Assembly: GCA_951799405.1 (NCBI GenBank)
Contig: OX637346.1
Location: 12,919,215-12,983,214 of the forward strand
Source: Agapetus fuscipes
Lineage: Eukaryota > Arthropoda > Insecta > Trichoptera > Glossosomatidae
Length of the DNA: 64,000 nt
Reading direction: 5' to 3'
The notes below the pieces were generated by a model. The model worked only from the letters and a program-made list of their open reading frames with translations, ran no database searches and was not told the origin of the DNA. Numbering within the stretch: position 1 is the first letter of the stretch; every line of letters begins with the position of its first letter. Of the stretch, positions 21,485 to 31,774 are shown in pieces. A program made the position numbers and the translations under genes.

Positions 21485-21700
21485 TAGGTAAGCGTGGAAG
21501 GGGAAGACCTAGGAAACAATGGATTGATCAGATAAATGAGATTGCGAATGAATGGAATTTACAGAGTGGAAACAAGAGAAGAGCATGCATGAAAAGAGTG
21601 ATGAAATTAGATGAGATGAAAGAAGTATGCAAGGACAGAGTCAAGTGGAGGCACTTGTGTGGAGGTACCGGCCACCCCTAGAGGAATGGCGGCAGGATAC
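21485..21700 (+). pseudogene. RTE-like LINE C-terminal fragment
   Basis: The frame reads GKRGRGRPRKQWIDQINEIA, then KRVMKLDEMKEVCKDRVKWR, then a stop. GRPRKQW-type endings are common at the C-terminus of RTE/BovB-type ORF2 proteins in arthropods. 5'-truncated. Confidence 0.6.
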
Positions 21701-21719
21701 AAGACAAGACAAGTCATAC

Positions 21720-22170
21720 AAAAGCCTATCTAATCAGTAGTGAACAAATAAAAATAAATCATAAGAGGGTTAAAAATATGTTTATTTTTTAGTTGAGGAA
21801 CGCATTTTTTGCATGCATTAGTTTCGATCTGTTTTTATTAGAATTTAAAAGTTTTTTCGTGTAGCTTTTTCTCACTTATCCGTCAATAATTAAATACTCA
21901 ATCAGCGATGATTAAGTGGACGTCTTTAATGAGACAAGATTGTCTTGATGCGTTTTGTCACGGTTCGACACCGCTCTTGGCATGCTTATAATATCCCAGG
22001 CGGGTCTCACGCCCCTCGGGGTCGGTGGTTGTCCAAGCGGAGACCAGCGTGAACTTCGAGCTAAAAATATTCACTTTACACCAAGAAAAATTGCTGTTAT
22101 TCAGAGTCAGATGCTTGCTTAGTTAAGTAAGTGAGCTGTGTTTAGAACACTTCGATTTTTACACATCTCA
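21720..22170. other. No gene or repeat recognised
   Basis: Mixed composition. Nothing supported. Confidence 0.35.
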
Positions 22171-22177
22171 CTCTCCT

Positions 22178-22347
22178 GGGCTGGAAGTATCATCACCACG
22201 GTAATTCTCACCAACCGAAAATCAGTAATATTTGTATCACGACTAATCAGCTGTTTACTTGCAGCCATCTTGAATTGACAGATCTTCAAACAAATATTAC
22301 CTGTATGCGGTAGGTAAGAATTACCGTGGTGATGAGACTTCCAGCCC
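22178..22347. mobile_element. MITE-1 copy 2, 170-bp palindrome
   Basis: GGGCTGGAAGTATCATCACC and GGTGATGAGACTTCCAGCCC close the palindrome. It has the same length as copy 1, with AGCCATCTTGAATTGACAG in the loop. Confidence 0.8.
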
Positions 22348-22379
22348 TGAGCAATTCCAGCCCATCTATAATAATAATC

Positions 22380-22515
22380 TATAATCTAAGTTGCAAGGAT
22401 ATATTCATTTAAAGCTCTCAGATGTATGCCCACAAACCAACAAGTGTAGTTCGCGCTTACAAATGCTGAATGTGTACTTACAAATAAAATCCAAACCTCA
22501 AATGAACATAAGCCC
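22380..22515 (-). repeat. Family C copy, 3' half
   Basis: ATAATCTAAGTTGCAAGGAT starts the copy, followed by CACAAACCAACAAGTG and AATGCTGAATGTGTACTTAC. Confidence 0.65.
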
Positions 22516-22569
22516 CCATCGTTTTCCTTTTAACTTGCCAATATCGTCGGCTACTCGTTTTAAAGGCAG

Positions 22570-22720
22570 ATTGTACTGACTGGGTCACATCCTGCAAATT
22601 GACCATCAAATCTTTGAAAAGGCGGTTGTGATGACAGACCCAAAAAGGCACAGGAAGACTCAGATTAAAGTGGCTGGACGGAGTAGTGGGAGACTGCCGT
22701 GCGGTAGGAAGGTACGGGGT
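22570..22720 (+). repeat. LINE-like 3' fragment shared with 30985-31110
   Basis: GTGGCTGGACGGAGTAGTGG, then GAGACTGCCGTGCGGTAGGA, is repeated in similar form at 30990. The parent element is not identified. Confidence 0.45.
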
Positions 22721-22741
22721 TTTCACTTTTTTTCAAAAATA

Positions 22742-22950
22742 TATACAAGCAAGGTTTTCTCAGCCTTCACAATAAATGAGCACCAGACCCCTTGGGTGCT
22801 GGGAAACCACCACTTCAACTGAAGTTGTTGGTGTGAAGCCTAAAAAAAAGAAAAATAATATTATAGTGCCCGAATAGCTACATAATTATGACCCTTTCGG
22901 AAATGGCGCAGGCCAGAAGTTACTCTATATGCGTAGCTCAATTGCGATTG
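22742..22950 (+). mobile_element. SINE-B, 5'-truncated
   Basis: AAGGTTTTCTCAGCCTTCAC, ACCACTTCAACTGAAGTTGT and GCGTAGCTCAATTGCGATTG. The tRNA head is missing. Confidence 0.7.
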
Positions 22951-23285
22951 CGGTTGTCTTCTCGCGGTCTCCACTTGCCTATGAACGTAATTTTTTATTT
23001 TTTTTATTTTAAAAGAAGAAAAGTGTTCTTAAAGTGAACCAAAAACTACGTTACTTCATGTATTTTTTATTTGTATCTCAAATTTGAAGTTAACTGTAAG
23101 TTAGTCGGAGCTTAGTCTACTGATAATTTCTGAATAACACTTGAATACGATCACCGAATTTCTGCACATATTCTCGACTACGTGATCCTGCGAACCATTT
23201 GGTCTGGCATTGACTTATGCGATATGAAATTTTGAAACTAGTTTCTCGATGAAAAAAAATCTCCAGCGCGATTATAACTGTTCAG

Positions 23286-23440
23286 TACCCAAAGTACAAA
23301 AAAATACGCTTAAGTTCCACCATAGTGTGTATAAAAAAATGGATGAAAAATTTAAGAACGCTTTAAGTGAGCGTTTAGGTCTGTCTACATTTTGGTTAAA
23401 CGCGATGGTTGAGTTTCAACGTGAAGTTATGATAAATCGA
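23286..23440. repeat. HP hairpin copy 6
   Basis: ACCCAAAGTACAAAAAAATA opens the copy and GTTAAACGCGATGGTTGAGT forms the right arm. A 68-aa frame across it is spurious. Confidence 0.65.
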
Positions 23441-23681
23441 TTGAAACATTATTGAGCGCTTGCATGCGTTTCTTGAAAAATCATATTTTGTGAATTTTAA
23501 ATCACGTAAAGCGATTAACATACAATTTGGGATGTTAACCGGTCGGCACTTTGCACACATATCGGCGTGATTAATAAAAAATATGAGATTTAATCTGCAG
23601 GTTTATGTGAAAGTATCGGAAAGTTTGCTTAGTTTGAATATAACTTTCATTTCATAATGTCCGATTTTTGTGTGACCATGT

Positions 23682-23998
23682 CCGGTCGATAGTTCTGTCG
23701 GAAGAGTGCTTGCTTGCATTCCATGCCAAGAGCTCGGGTGGGAATCCCACCGAGGGTGTCAGATATTATTTCCAGTTTCGGAGCTTATTTCGAACCCAAA
23801 ATAAAATACCGGCAAGGTTAATACATAATAAATGAAATAATTCCTTCGGGAGCTGAGAAGCCCCCACTTCAACTGAAGTGGTTTGCGAAAGGCCGGCCCC
23901 CTTACCTGTAAAAATAAATAGGTTCCACTCGATTCATTCCATTCCTTCGCTAAAACGCAGCAAGAACTTTTCACTATATGTGTAGCTTAATAGCGCTT
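23682..23998 (+). mobile_element. SINE-B, full length
   Basis: GTCCGGTCGATAGTTCTGTC head, GGTGGGAATCCCACCGAGGG at the B-box position, CCACTTCAACTGAAGTGGTT, and the tail TGTGTAGCTTAATAGCG. Confidence 0.8.
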
Positions 23999-24004
23999 TT
24001 AAGC

Positions 24005-24275
24005 GTTCTTACAAGCAAAAACGTATAAGTTCGAACTTGCACATGCCGCATGCATCATAAAAACCCAATCTCACATTAATCTAAGCTCTGAAACTCTTGC
24101 CAACCTTCCCTGAAAAAGGGGTGACATTGGCAAATGCAGGTGGACTAAAAAACCCAAGCTCAAATGTGCTTAAGCCCTGCAACTCTTGCCGACATTCAAG
24201 AAACATGGGTCACCTTGACAAAGTGAACCATTTTTATCAGTAGGGGTGATCACCCCATACAAACCTATAAGTCAG
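24005..24275 (-). repeat. Family C copy with an internal duplication
   Basis: The segment containing AACTCTTGCCAACCTTCCCT and GGGGTGACATTGGCAAATGC is followed by a second version, AACTCTTGCCGACATTCAAG, so about 80 bp is present twice. It ends CCTATAAGTCAGGGAAC. Confidence 0.7.
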
Positions 24276-24624
24276 GGAACAAGGAATGTAATATATTATT
24301 TTATATTGATGTTCAAACATTCCTGTTTTCAATACAACACGAAAGAAAATTCCTGTTCTTTATATCGCGCGATAGCTAAACGTCAGATCTTATCAAGTTT
24401 ACTTTCACTCAAGAATTTCAGGCGTCACATTATTCTTGGTTTAAGTCTTAACGGTTTATGAACCATTGCGTGAGTATAAAAGAAGATAAAGGGTTGAGGG
24501 TATCGAATTACAAACGTTACAGCCGAGATACCAACTACCTATGCTGGGGCAAACTCATACAAACCTCAAGGTAACATTTAAACATACGCAGGTAAGATTA
24601 AAAAACAAAAATATGTAGGCTGAT

Positions 24625-24908
24625 TTATTTAGTGAGCGCTGTTTTTGTGTGTATCATACCTCAAAAGCCCTGTGCGAGCTTGGTCATCGCTGCAGAAAGC
24701 ACCAATTCTCAAGCAAGACCCAGTTGCTCTAAGGCTGGATGGACCTTTAGTGACCGGTGTTTGGTAAAGGTCTATAAATTTTTCACCAAGCAAAGTGCAT
24801 ATTTGAAAATATATATGGTGTATTTTTTTATGCTCCACTGGTATTCGAGCCCACAATCTTCCATTTACGAGTCCAAAGTGTTACCACTGGACTACGGACC
24901 AGACATAT
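24625..24908 (-). mobile_element. SINE-A, full-length reference copy
   Basis: Minus-strand head GTAGTCCAGTGGTAACACTT (A-box) and GGGCTCGAATACCAGT (B-box). The body includes CAACTGGGTCTTGCTTGAGA and GTGCTTTCTGCAGCGATGAC, and the 3' end is AACAGCGCTCACTAAATAAA. The tRNA-like head does not fold as a tRNA. Confidence 0.8.
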
Positions 24909-25149
24909 ATTCTGATCAAAATTAATTATTTTTTCTTTAATACTTCAGCGAGTATTGATAACCCGATTCTTGGACATGCCAATGATTTTTTAGAAGATAT
25001 AAATTAGACTAGACCGCGAAACAGATTAAAACAGAAAAAATGAAACGTGTAAATTACCCTAGTGATAAAGAGTGTGAAGTTTGATGATGTTCGGATTACA
25101 AACAAAAATAAGTTTTACATTAAAAATGTAACTGAAATAAAAATTAATA

Positions 25150-25395
25150 TGATTTATTTGACCAGTGCTGTTTAAGTATGAAACATACCTTCAAAGCCCT
25201 CTGCAAGCTTCTTATTCGCTTAAGAAAGCGCCCATTCTCAAGCAAGACCCACTTGCTGAAAGACGGATAGATCTGTAGAGGAAGGGATTCCTAGAGATGG
25301 ATAGAGGAAGTTTTCAGAGCAGCGAATAGCTGGTTGATTTTTTTTTCTTTCGATTGCTAGTCAGAAACGTTAATCACTAGACTACAGACCGGTCA
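25150..25395 (-). mobile_element. SINE-A copy
   Basis: AAAGCGCCCATTCTCAAGCA, then AGACCCACTTGCTG and CGTTAATCACTAGACTACAG at the head end. The head is partly decayed. Confidence 0.7.
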
Positions 25396-25572
25396 AAATT
25401 GTAGTTTTGCTTGTATTATCAAGTTTACTGTTGCTACACTGTAACATCTTCAAGTGTTCAATCCGATATTTTAGCAACTCTAATGTGAACCATTAGATCG
25501 GAATAACACGAGACTGTAATGTGAAAAATAAGTAGGCATTATTTCCAATGATGAGTCATTGAGGGAGATGTA

Positions 25573-25704
25573 ATGGTACTACGTTTTAACTCAACCTAAA
25601 CGTTTAACAAAAACGTATGTGAACTAAAACGCTTACTGGGATCGGTGTATTGGTTTCCATACATTTTTAGTTTGAGTTAAAGTCATGCTTTATACTAGGG
25701 GTAG
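25573..25704. repeat. HP hairpin copy 7
   Basis: TTTTAACTCAACCTAAACG and TAGTTTGAGTTAAAGTCATG form the arms. The right end is TTATACTAGGGGT. Confidence 0.6.
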
Positions 25705-25754
25705 GTAATATAATGGCCACAGTAATATTGTTACCTAGCAACCGCACGGTCTAT

Positions 25755-25911
25755 ACCCCTGAGTATTAACTTATTGATTAAACTCAATCAGAGCGTCTTC
25801 CAAAAATTAATGTAAACTAAAACATTAAGTAGATGTGCTATTTAAGTTGGCATACATTTTTTTGGTAAACGCTGTGGTTGAGTTGGAACGAAAAGTTTTA
25901 TCCTTCGGGTG
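25755..25911. repeat. HP hairpin copy 8
   Basis: TACCCCTGAGTATTAAC opens the copy, and AAACTCAATCAGAGCG pairs with CGCTGTGGTTGAGTT. Confidence 0.7.
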
Positions 25912-26016
25912 TTGGAGATCTATGCCTAGACCGCAACACAGTCTATCGTAATATATGGTTTCAATCCCAGTAGTTCATATCTAATATCCGCTCGCACCAC
26001 GTACCATTGAAATATA

Positions 26017-26172
26017 TGTGTACCATAGAACCAAATTCAGCAATCTAGGATATTTTGTAACTGAGATGAATACATGAAAACGTAGAGAATGCGATTTTAA
26101 ATCATTCCATATATTTTTCTCATTTCCGGTATATATATCCTAGATTGCCGTTATTGGTTCCATCCGACTTGC
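26017..26172. mobile_element. MITE-E copy 1
   Basis: GAACCAAATTCAGCAATCTA, then GGATAT, inverts as ATATCCTAGATTGCCG, then TTATTGGTTCC. The same inner TIR is present at 35473-35624. Confidence 0.65.
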
Positions 26173-26179
26173 GTATTAC

Positions 26180-26945
26180 GTATGGAGAGTTTTTCTACTT
26201 AGTGCGCCCATTATGAGAATCACGAAAGCCGAGCTTCACGTATCTAATCAATTTTGGGATCCTTATGTGGCTATATCGACGTTTACGAGTTGATAGGTAC
26301 ATAGGAAATAGGTTTTGTAGCGTATTTCTAGTGTATTAGTTTTCTCTTATACAGAAATCAACTGTGCTTCATTTATTTTAATCACCAGGCGCAATTTACG
26401 AAGGGCTTTCTTTGTCTCCTAAAGTACGCTAAATGACTGCTTGAATCCTTAAGCGAATGTCTCAGATTTTTTTATAGCGTGCGCTCTAGACTATTCCAAA
26501 AACCAATATCAGAAGCGCTATTCTGCTAAATTCCTTACGACATTAAGGCGACGAGATACCGATTCGTGTCCAAAAGTAAGATGTACTGTGATTTTTTATC
26601 TATAGAATTCTTTCGCAATCGCTAGCTAGCTCCGAATCGGATTGATATCAAAAGTGTAAGAAATTTAGCAGTATAGCGTTTCAGTACATCCAACGCGTGG
26701 GTGTTAATTAAGTCTGCGAAATCCATGACTATTCAAACAGTCACCAATTCAAGTACCAGCAGCGGCCAATATTACGCCATCTAAAGCCTTGTATGCAAAC
26801 AAACCAAGGTCATTACTATTCCACCTGGAAACGTAATACAAATTCAAAACGCTTAAACCACCCGTAGCGCAATTCCTAGTCCACTTTACAATGCCCTGCT
26901 TGTATCGCAGGAATCACGGCTTGCGTTCAACATTAGATGCATCCT
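26180..26945. other. Unique-looking segment, no gene recognised
   Basis: Fewer poly-A/T runs than its neighbours and no repeat. All frames are short. Confidence 0.4.
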
Positions 26946-26949
26946 AAAT

Positions 26950-27086
26950 TCCACAAGTTTACATGCCTTTAAACTCAACCATAGCGTTTCCCAAAAAAGT
27001 TAAACATCCTCTAGATGCGCCATTTTAGTTTCCATGTATTTTCAGTAAAACGCTTTGCGTTTAAACGTTTTTTGTTTGGAGTACAG
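26950..27086. repeat. HP hairpin copy 9
   Basis: CCTTTAAACTCAACCATAGC and GTTTCCATGTATTTTCAGTA, then AAACGCTTTGCGTTTAAACG. Confidence 0.65.
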
Positions 27087-27173
27087 ATGCTTGGTGGTGT
27101 AACTTAGCAATATGATGGTTTGGGCCGCACGCAAGGCTCGGAGAGAGCAATTTTACATACAATGGTATCGTCC

Positions 27174-27506
27174 TCACACGACCAGTATTTTCTCTCCCAG
27201 ACGACACTTGATATTTTGCTCCGCAAGCGATCCACCGTGAGATATTATGGCTTTGCCGGCCACCGGGCAATATGAGCCGTACCATTGATACCCGTGTTCA
27301 TTCATGACGCTACACGGGAGGGTGGATGCTGCGTGTGTTAGAAACAGCTTCTTAAAGCATACCACAATATGCGAGTACAAGTCTTGCACATAGCGAGACA
27401 AATTGAAGCGTCCAAGATGTGTGTCTACCGAAAAATGATTCGGATCTCCTGGCGTGATCGGGTCACCAATGAAGAAGCCCTCTGACCTATGCACACCACA
27501 AAGCAA
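27174..27506 (-). CDS. Unrecognised 110-aa frame, possible exon or chance frame
   Basis: The longest non-repeat frame in the window apart from those in transposons. It lies in a segment that looks richer in G+C than its surroundings. It contains GDPITPGDPNHFSVDTHLGR and cysteines in CFKK, LPCSV, YCPVAG and IKCRL. I recognise no domain and see no clear splice sites at its ends or signal peptide. A second minus-strand frame (27061-27285) overlaps it. It could equally be a relic of a mobile element. Confidence 0.2.
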   Translation of the reverse strand: MLCGVHRSEGFFIGDPITPGDPNHFSVDTHLGRFNLSRYVQDLYSHIVVCFKKLFLTHAASTLPCSVMNEHGYQWYGSYCPVAGKAIISHGGSLAEQNIKCRLGEKILVV

Positions 27507-27524
27507 TAAGATAGCAGATAAAGT

Positions 27525-27670
27525 TGATGTACTTCGGTCATGTTTTGAGAAATTAGAAATACCGTCTTCTCCATCTTATCAAACAGAGTAAGATTGAGGG
27601 GAGAAGAATTAAAGGACGCTGAAAAACCAGCGTCAATGGTTCAACAAAGGCACGAAGTCCTTTTTTAATT
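27525..27670 (+). pseudogene. RTE-like LINE C-terminal relic
   Basis: The frame reads YFGHVLRN, stop, KYRLLHLIKQSKIEGRRIKG, then a stop. The order GHV-R, LL-LI-GKI-G-R is known from arthropod LINE ORF2 C-termini. Two in-frame stops show decay. Confidence 0.6.
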
Positions 27671-27679
27671 TAAATGAAA

Positions 27680-28200
27680 GAAAAAATGTTGAATGTGATG
27701 CTGAAAAAAAGGTGTGACAATGGGTGTAGGTTTTAATCAAGCAAACTCTAACGATTATTTTTATCATAATAATCTATTGTATATATATTTTCAAAAAACA
27801 ATCATTATGCATTTGCATTTTGTTTTGATTCCATAACCAGATGTTTACACTATCACACAGACCAACACATCTATGATTTTTTAAGCTGCGTTTCAAATTG
27901 CCAGTCTAACCACCTCATGCTTTACGGCCATCAAATTGGTATGGAATTATAATTGGTGTATGAAAATATGCATTTTATACGTTTTTTGCTCGCTTAAACG
28001 TTCAACAGCGATCGCATTAAGAAAGTTGCCCGTGTCAAGTGTAACAAACCAGTTTGAGATATTCGCTAATCCGAACATTAACAAGTCGAAGCGATTGCTC
28101 TCGAGACGTATTATATGACCCAGACTGTATGCATTCCCAAAAGCTTTATGTTGAATTCCGTTAACAAAATAATCACTGGACATTTTCGTCCTATAATTCG
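27680..28200. other. No gene recognised
   Basis: AT-rich. Two overlapping opposite-strand frames at 27936-28249 lack motifs. Confidence 0.35.
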
Positions 28201-28202
28201 TT

Positions 28203-28440
28203 ACAGGTTGGTATGTGGCTGACCACCCATACTGTAAAAAATGATTCACTATGCCAATATCATTCCTATTTCAGGGAAGGTCGGCAAGAGTTATAGGTTT
28301 TATTTAAATTTGAACACGCATGTTGTAAGTTCACATGCGTCAGTGTGATCGCGAACTTAAACGTGTCTGCGCGTGGGAATGCATTTAATATGAATTTTTA
28401 ATGTAATATATATTTGCAGCTTAGATTGTAGATTTTAAAA
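28203..28440 (+). repeat. Family C copy
   Basis: AGGTTGGTATGTGGCTGACC, TTTCAGGGAAGGTCGGCAAG, GCGTGGGAATGCATTTAATA and TTGCAGCTTAGATTGTAGAT. It lies just upstream of the LTR element. Confidence 0.8.
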
Positions 28441-28472
28441 TTTTGAGAAACAAAAATAAGCCTACGTAAACT

Positions 28473-28735
28473 TGTAACGAGATGGATTTGTTTGTTAGGT
28501 AAAATGGAACATGAGATTTGAATTTGAATGAAAAGGAAAACAAAGGAAGGCAGAAAGAGAGAAAAAGCTTGCCTGGCGGGATAGCCACAAGCCTGTGTAA
28601 TTAAGAATAAAGAATATTATTGTGCTGTGGTTTATTGTGTATACATTGTGAAAGAAATAAAAGTAAACATATTAAAGTGTGTATGTTATATTATTAATTG
28701 TGTCAATCAGCAGGACTATTGGAAAAACCCTCACA
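28473..28735 (+). repeat. Left LTR, 263 bp
   Basis: Begins TGTAACGAGATGG and ends AACCCTCACA, so it has TG...CA ends. AATAAAGAATATTA and AAATAAAAGTAAAC are possible polyadenylation signals. It is nearly identical to the inverse of 29789-30050. Confidence 0.85.
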
Positions 28736-28738
28736 TTT

Positions 28739-28751
28739 TGGCGCCCAACGT
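28739..28751 (+). promoter_or_regulatory. Primer binding site, tRNA-Lys type
   Basis: TGGCGCCCAACGT lies three bases after the LTR end, matching the 3' end of tRNA-Lys with CCA. Confidence 0.8.
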
Positions 28752-29219
28752 AAAAGAAAAAATCTGTAAATGAAATTCCTATAAGAAAATTGTTCACAAA
28801 CAAAAACAAATGACAGTCGATTTCAACAAATGACATTGAAAACAATACAATATATGAAATAATTAAAATTGGACAGATTTATGGTTGTGAAAGCATCAAC
28901 ACGTTTAAAAGCTATTGAAGGCATCAACTTATACAATTTAAAACAAGAAATTGCAAGTTTTAAAAGGCGGTTTTGAAAATATTGAACGGCTGTTTTGAAA
29001 ATATTGAAGGCAAGAGAATTCAAATTACCTACCTACGTTCGGAAGAAATGAACATTTAAAAATCGAACATCGCGGGAGAATGAAGAATGGATATGAACCA
29101 GTTTGTTTCAAATCAGTTTAGATAAATGTATATAGATGGTGTTATATTTAATTTGTATGAAATTTTTTTTTGAGATGAAATGATTTTTTCTCATTACACA
29201 AATTGAAAATATACAGCAA

Positions 29220-29705
29220 ATGATGAAATCTAAAAAAATAAATAATAAAAAGGATTTAGAAAGTAACACAATGGAGTCCATAAATTTTGATCCTCTCAAA
29301 TTAAAAATATCTTTTAATGGTGAAAGTGAACCAAATGAATTTATAATAAGGTTAGAAGAATTAGCCAAAGTCTACAAATTAAAATTAGATTATTTGGTAG
29401 AGTGTATGCCTATATTTTTAACAGATTTTCCGTTAACTTGGTACAGAGCAATTAACTGTGAATTTGATTGGAAAAATTTTAAAACCAAATTCTTACAACA
29501 ATTTGAAAAATATGACTTTCAAAGGAATCTTAAGTTAGAAATTTTAAATATGGTACAAGGGCATGATAATGCATCTGTTTATATTTTAAAGGTAAAATCA
29601 AAAAATAATTTATTAAATAAAAGAATGCATGATAAAGAACTTATGGACATAATAATTCATGGATTGTCAGAAAAATATGCAACTTTACCTACTGACAACA
29701 TCTGA
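29220..29705 (+). pseudogene. Retrotransposon gag fragment (capsid region)
   Basis: The 161-aa frame starts with two ATGs at 29220. It shows the retrotransposon gag core: IRLEELAKVY, then LTWYRAIN, the W-x-F pattern around FDWKNFKTKFLQQFEK, and EILNMVQGHDNASVYI. The frame stops at 29705, but gag-like sequence continues for about 30 nt in another frame, so a frameshift lies near 29690. It is then cut off by the T run. No protease, RT or integrase follows. It cannot make a full Gag. Confidence 0.75.
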
Positions 29706-29731
29706 AATTAAAAATACAGAGGAATTATCTA

Positions 29732-29734
<3 letters not shown>

Positions 29735-29768
<34 letters not shown>
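29735..29768. repeat. 34-nt poly-T tract at the inversion junction
   Basis: Uninterrupted T from 29735 to 29768, followed by ATCC and the inverted primer site. Read on the minus strand it is A34 directly after PBS-GGAT. Confidence 0.9.
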
Positions 29769-29770
<2 letters not shown>

Positions 29771-29772
29771 CC

Positions 29773-29785
29773 ACGTTGGGCGCCA
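29773..29785 (-). promoter_or_regulatory. Second primer binding site, inverted
   Basis: ACGTTGGGCGCCA is the exact inverse of the left site, again three bases from its LTR. Confidence 0.85.
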
Positions 29786-29788
29786 AAA

Positions 29789-30050
29789 TGTGAGGGTTTT
29801 TCTTCTGTCCTGCTGATTGACACAATTAATAATATAACATACACACTTTAATATGTTTACTTTTATTTCTTTCACAATGTATACACAATTAACCACAGCA
29901 CAATAATATTCTTTATTCTTAATTACACAGGCTTGTGGCTATCCCGCCAGGCAAGCTTTTTCTCTCTTTCTGCCTTCCTTTGTTTTCCTTTTCATTCAAA
30001 TTTAAATCTCATGTTCCATTTTACCTAACAAACAAATCCATCTCGTTACA
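29789..30050 (-). repeat. Right LTR, inverted, 262 bp
   Basis: Starts TGTGAGGGTTTTTC and ends CATCTCGTTACA. The differences I see from the left LTR are a small block next to the primer-site end (TATTGG against AGAAG) and two or so single-base changes. Confidence 0.85.
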
Positions 30051-30281
30051 AACTCTAAGCACGCATTTTGGTTTCATTATGGATCTGGTTCAAATACCAT
30101 CCAAGCCATGTTTTGATACACATCAGTTTGATCCAACTAATTTATGGTTGAAAGAAATTTCTCTTTTCCCAAATTAATTATTTTCCTCACAAATTCATCG
30201 ATAGATAAACCAAAAAGCCGCTTCGGCGACAGATATTTTGGTCTAATCGTCGGCAGGTTTGTTTTTCGGTCCGGGATATGC

Positions 30282-30410
30282 ACCCAAGTATGCCACTTCA
30301 CGGTTCGACTCAATCAAAGCGTTTACAAAAAAAAATGAAAACTCAAACAGCGGCTTTACTGAGCGTGTAAGTTTTGATATATTTTGGTTTCAAAGTTTTT
30401 TACTTGGCCG
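30282..30410. repeat. HP hairpin copy 10
   Basis: ACCCAAGTATGCCACTTCAC left and TTTTTTACTTGGCCG right. Confidence 0.6.
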
Positions 30411-30569
30411 TGTGATATTCAATCCGATGCATGTCAATCAATGTCGGGTGAACCAGTTTGTGAAGCCGAAAAAGTGCTGAAACAAGACCACTCGTCCATT
30501 ACCGTTATCTACGTCAATATTCAAAATAAACACCCGTAATAAGTATATCAGTAATAATTTATAATCATT

Positions 30570-30720
30570 ACTTCAAGTATAAAACTTTGGTGTAAACTCA
30601 ACAAAAAAAAAATGTATGGAATCTGCAAGACTCCGTCTGATGAGCGTTTTAATTTTTATACACTTTTGGTGAAACGTTCTAGTTGAGTTTAGACGTAATG
30701 TTTTGTAGGTACTTGTGGTA
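30570..30720. repeat. HP hairpin copy 11
   Basis: CTTCAAGTATAAAACTTTGG left. The right arm is GAAACGTTCTAGTTGAGTTT and the end is GTACTTGTGG. Confidence 0.7.
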
Positions 30721-30984
30721 CATTTCGGATTCAGACATGCGGACTGTATTATCAACTGACATAGAAATCTCAACATTGAATGACGGTGATACAATAAGCC
30801 TCTAAATAAATAAATATAGAACATACTATTAGTTAAGTATACAGGTATTAGTAAATTATACAGCTAAATTTTCTTCCGTATTCACGGCCCAATAAAGGAC
30901 AAGACATACGGTGGAAAAGATAAAACTCTGAACTATACTACTTGTACAAAGACGTTGATCTGGTCAGCGCTACCAGCAAGTCAG

Positions 30985-31110
30985 GATCAGCTGGACGGAG
31001 TATTGGCGGTCTGCCGTGTGGTAGGATTATAGGGACTGGAGGAGGAAGGCTGGCAATGGTGGCTGGGGTTAATCAAGAAGGCCAATAGCCACCCAGGGTT
31101 TTCGTGCCAC
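30985..31110 (+). repeat. LINE-like 3' fragment shared with 22570-22720
   Basis: AGCTGGACGGAGTATTGGCG, then GTCTGCCGTGTGGTAGGAT, then ending CACTGATGATGATG. Confidence 0.4.
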
Positions 31111-31159
31111 TGATGATGATGTTATTGATACAAAAAACATGTACTAATAATAATATTTC

Positions 31160-31450
31160 GATGATTTATTTGATGAGTCCTGTTTATGTGTGAATTACAC
31201 CTCAAGAGCTCTCTGCAAGCTTGGTGATCGCTATAGAAAGCGACAAATCTCAAGCTAGACCCAGTTGCTGTAAGACGTGATGGGTTTTGGTGACCCATCT
31301 TTATAAAGGGACGTGAATTTTTCAACCAAGCGAAGAACAAATTAAAAAAATTGAATTACATATATATTTTTTTGTGCTCCGCCGAGAAAAGAACTCGGAT
31401 CCTTTGATTTATCGGAGTCATAACCACTAGACTACGGACCGGTCACAACT
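31160..31450 (-). mobile_element. SINE-A, full length
   Basis: ATTTGATGAGTCCTGTTTAT at the 3' end, CAAGCTAGACCCAGTTGCTG in the body, CATAACCACTAGACTACGGA at the A-box end. Confidence 0.75.
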
Positions 31451-31774
31451 AAGTTGTTTAGTATGTAGCAAATATTTTCTCACAGTGAAAATTACCGTCC
31501 CACGTAGATGTATCGTACACCATAATACTTTTAGATGATATGATGAAGAGTATGGGACTTATTTTATGAAATCGATACCGTGGGGCTATGCCTTGACGCA
31601 ACCAAGTGGATCTTTGAAATCCAATATTGAAATCAAATGATGACAAATTGAAATTAAAGATCGCTTACTTTTTTGCATTTGCCATTTCAAATGTCAGTTT
31701 CTTTTAAATTAAAAAATATTTTCTTTGTTTTTTATAGGATGTTCCTAATTCGACATCTTTAGGAGCATGATTGT

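Larger units (their letters stand above)
28473..30050. mobile_element. Ty3/Gypsy-like LTR element with inverted LTRs, TSD AACT
   Basis: The two LTRs face each other head to head, each followed on its inner side by TTT and a primer site TGGCGCCCAACGT, the complement of an insect tRNA-Lys 3' end. Outside the pair, AACT occurs exactly at 28469-28472 and 30051-30054, so the palindromic structure appears to have been inserted as one unit. Between them are a leader, part of gag, and a 34-nt T run. There is no pol frame. A normal element would have direct LTRs and a single primer site. Confidence 0.85.

Noticed and set aside
28473..30050. Two independent solo LTRs in opposite orientation
   Set aside because: AACT flanks the pair only on the outside, both primer sites face inward at equal spacing, and the LTRs are nearly identical.
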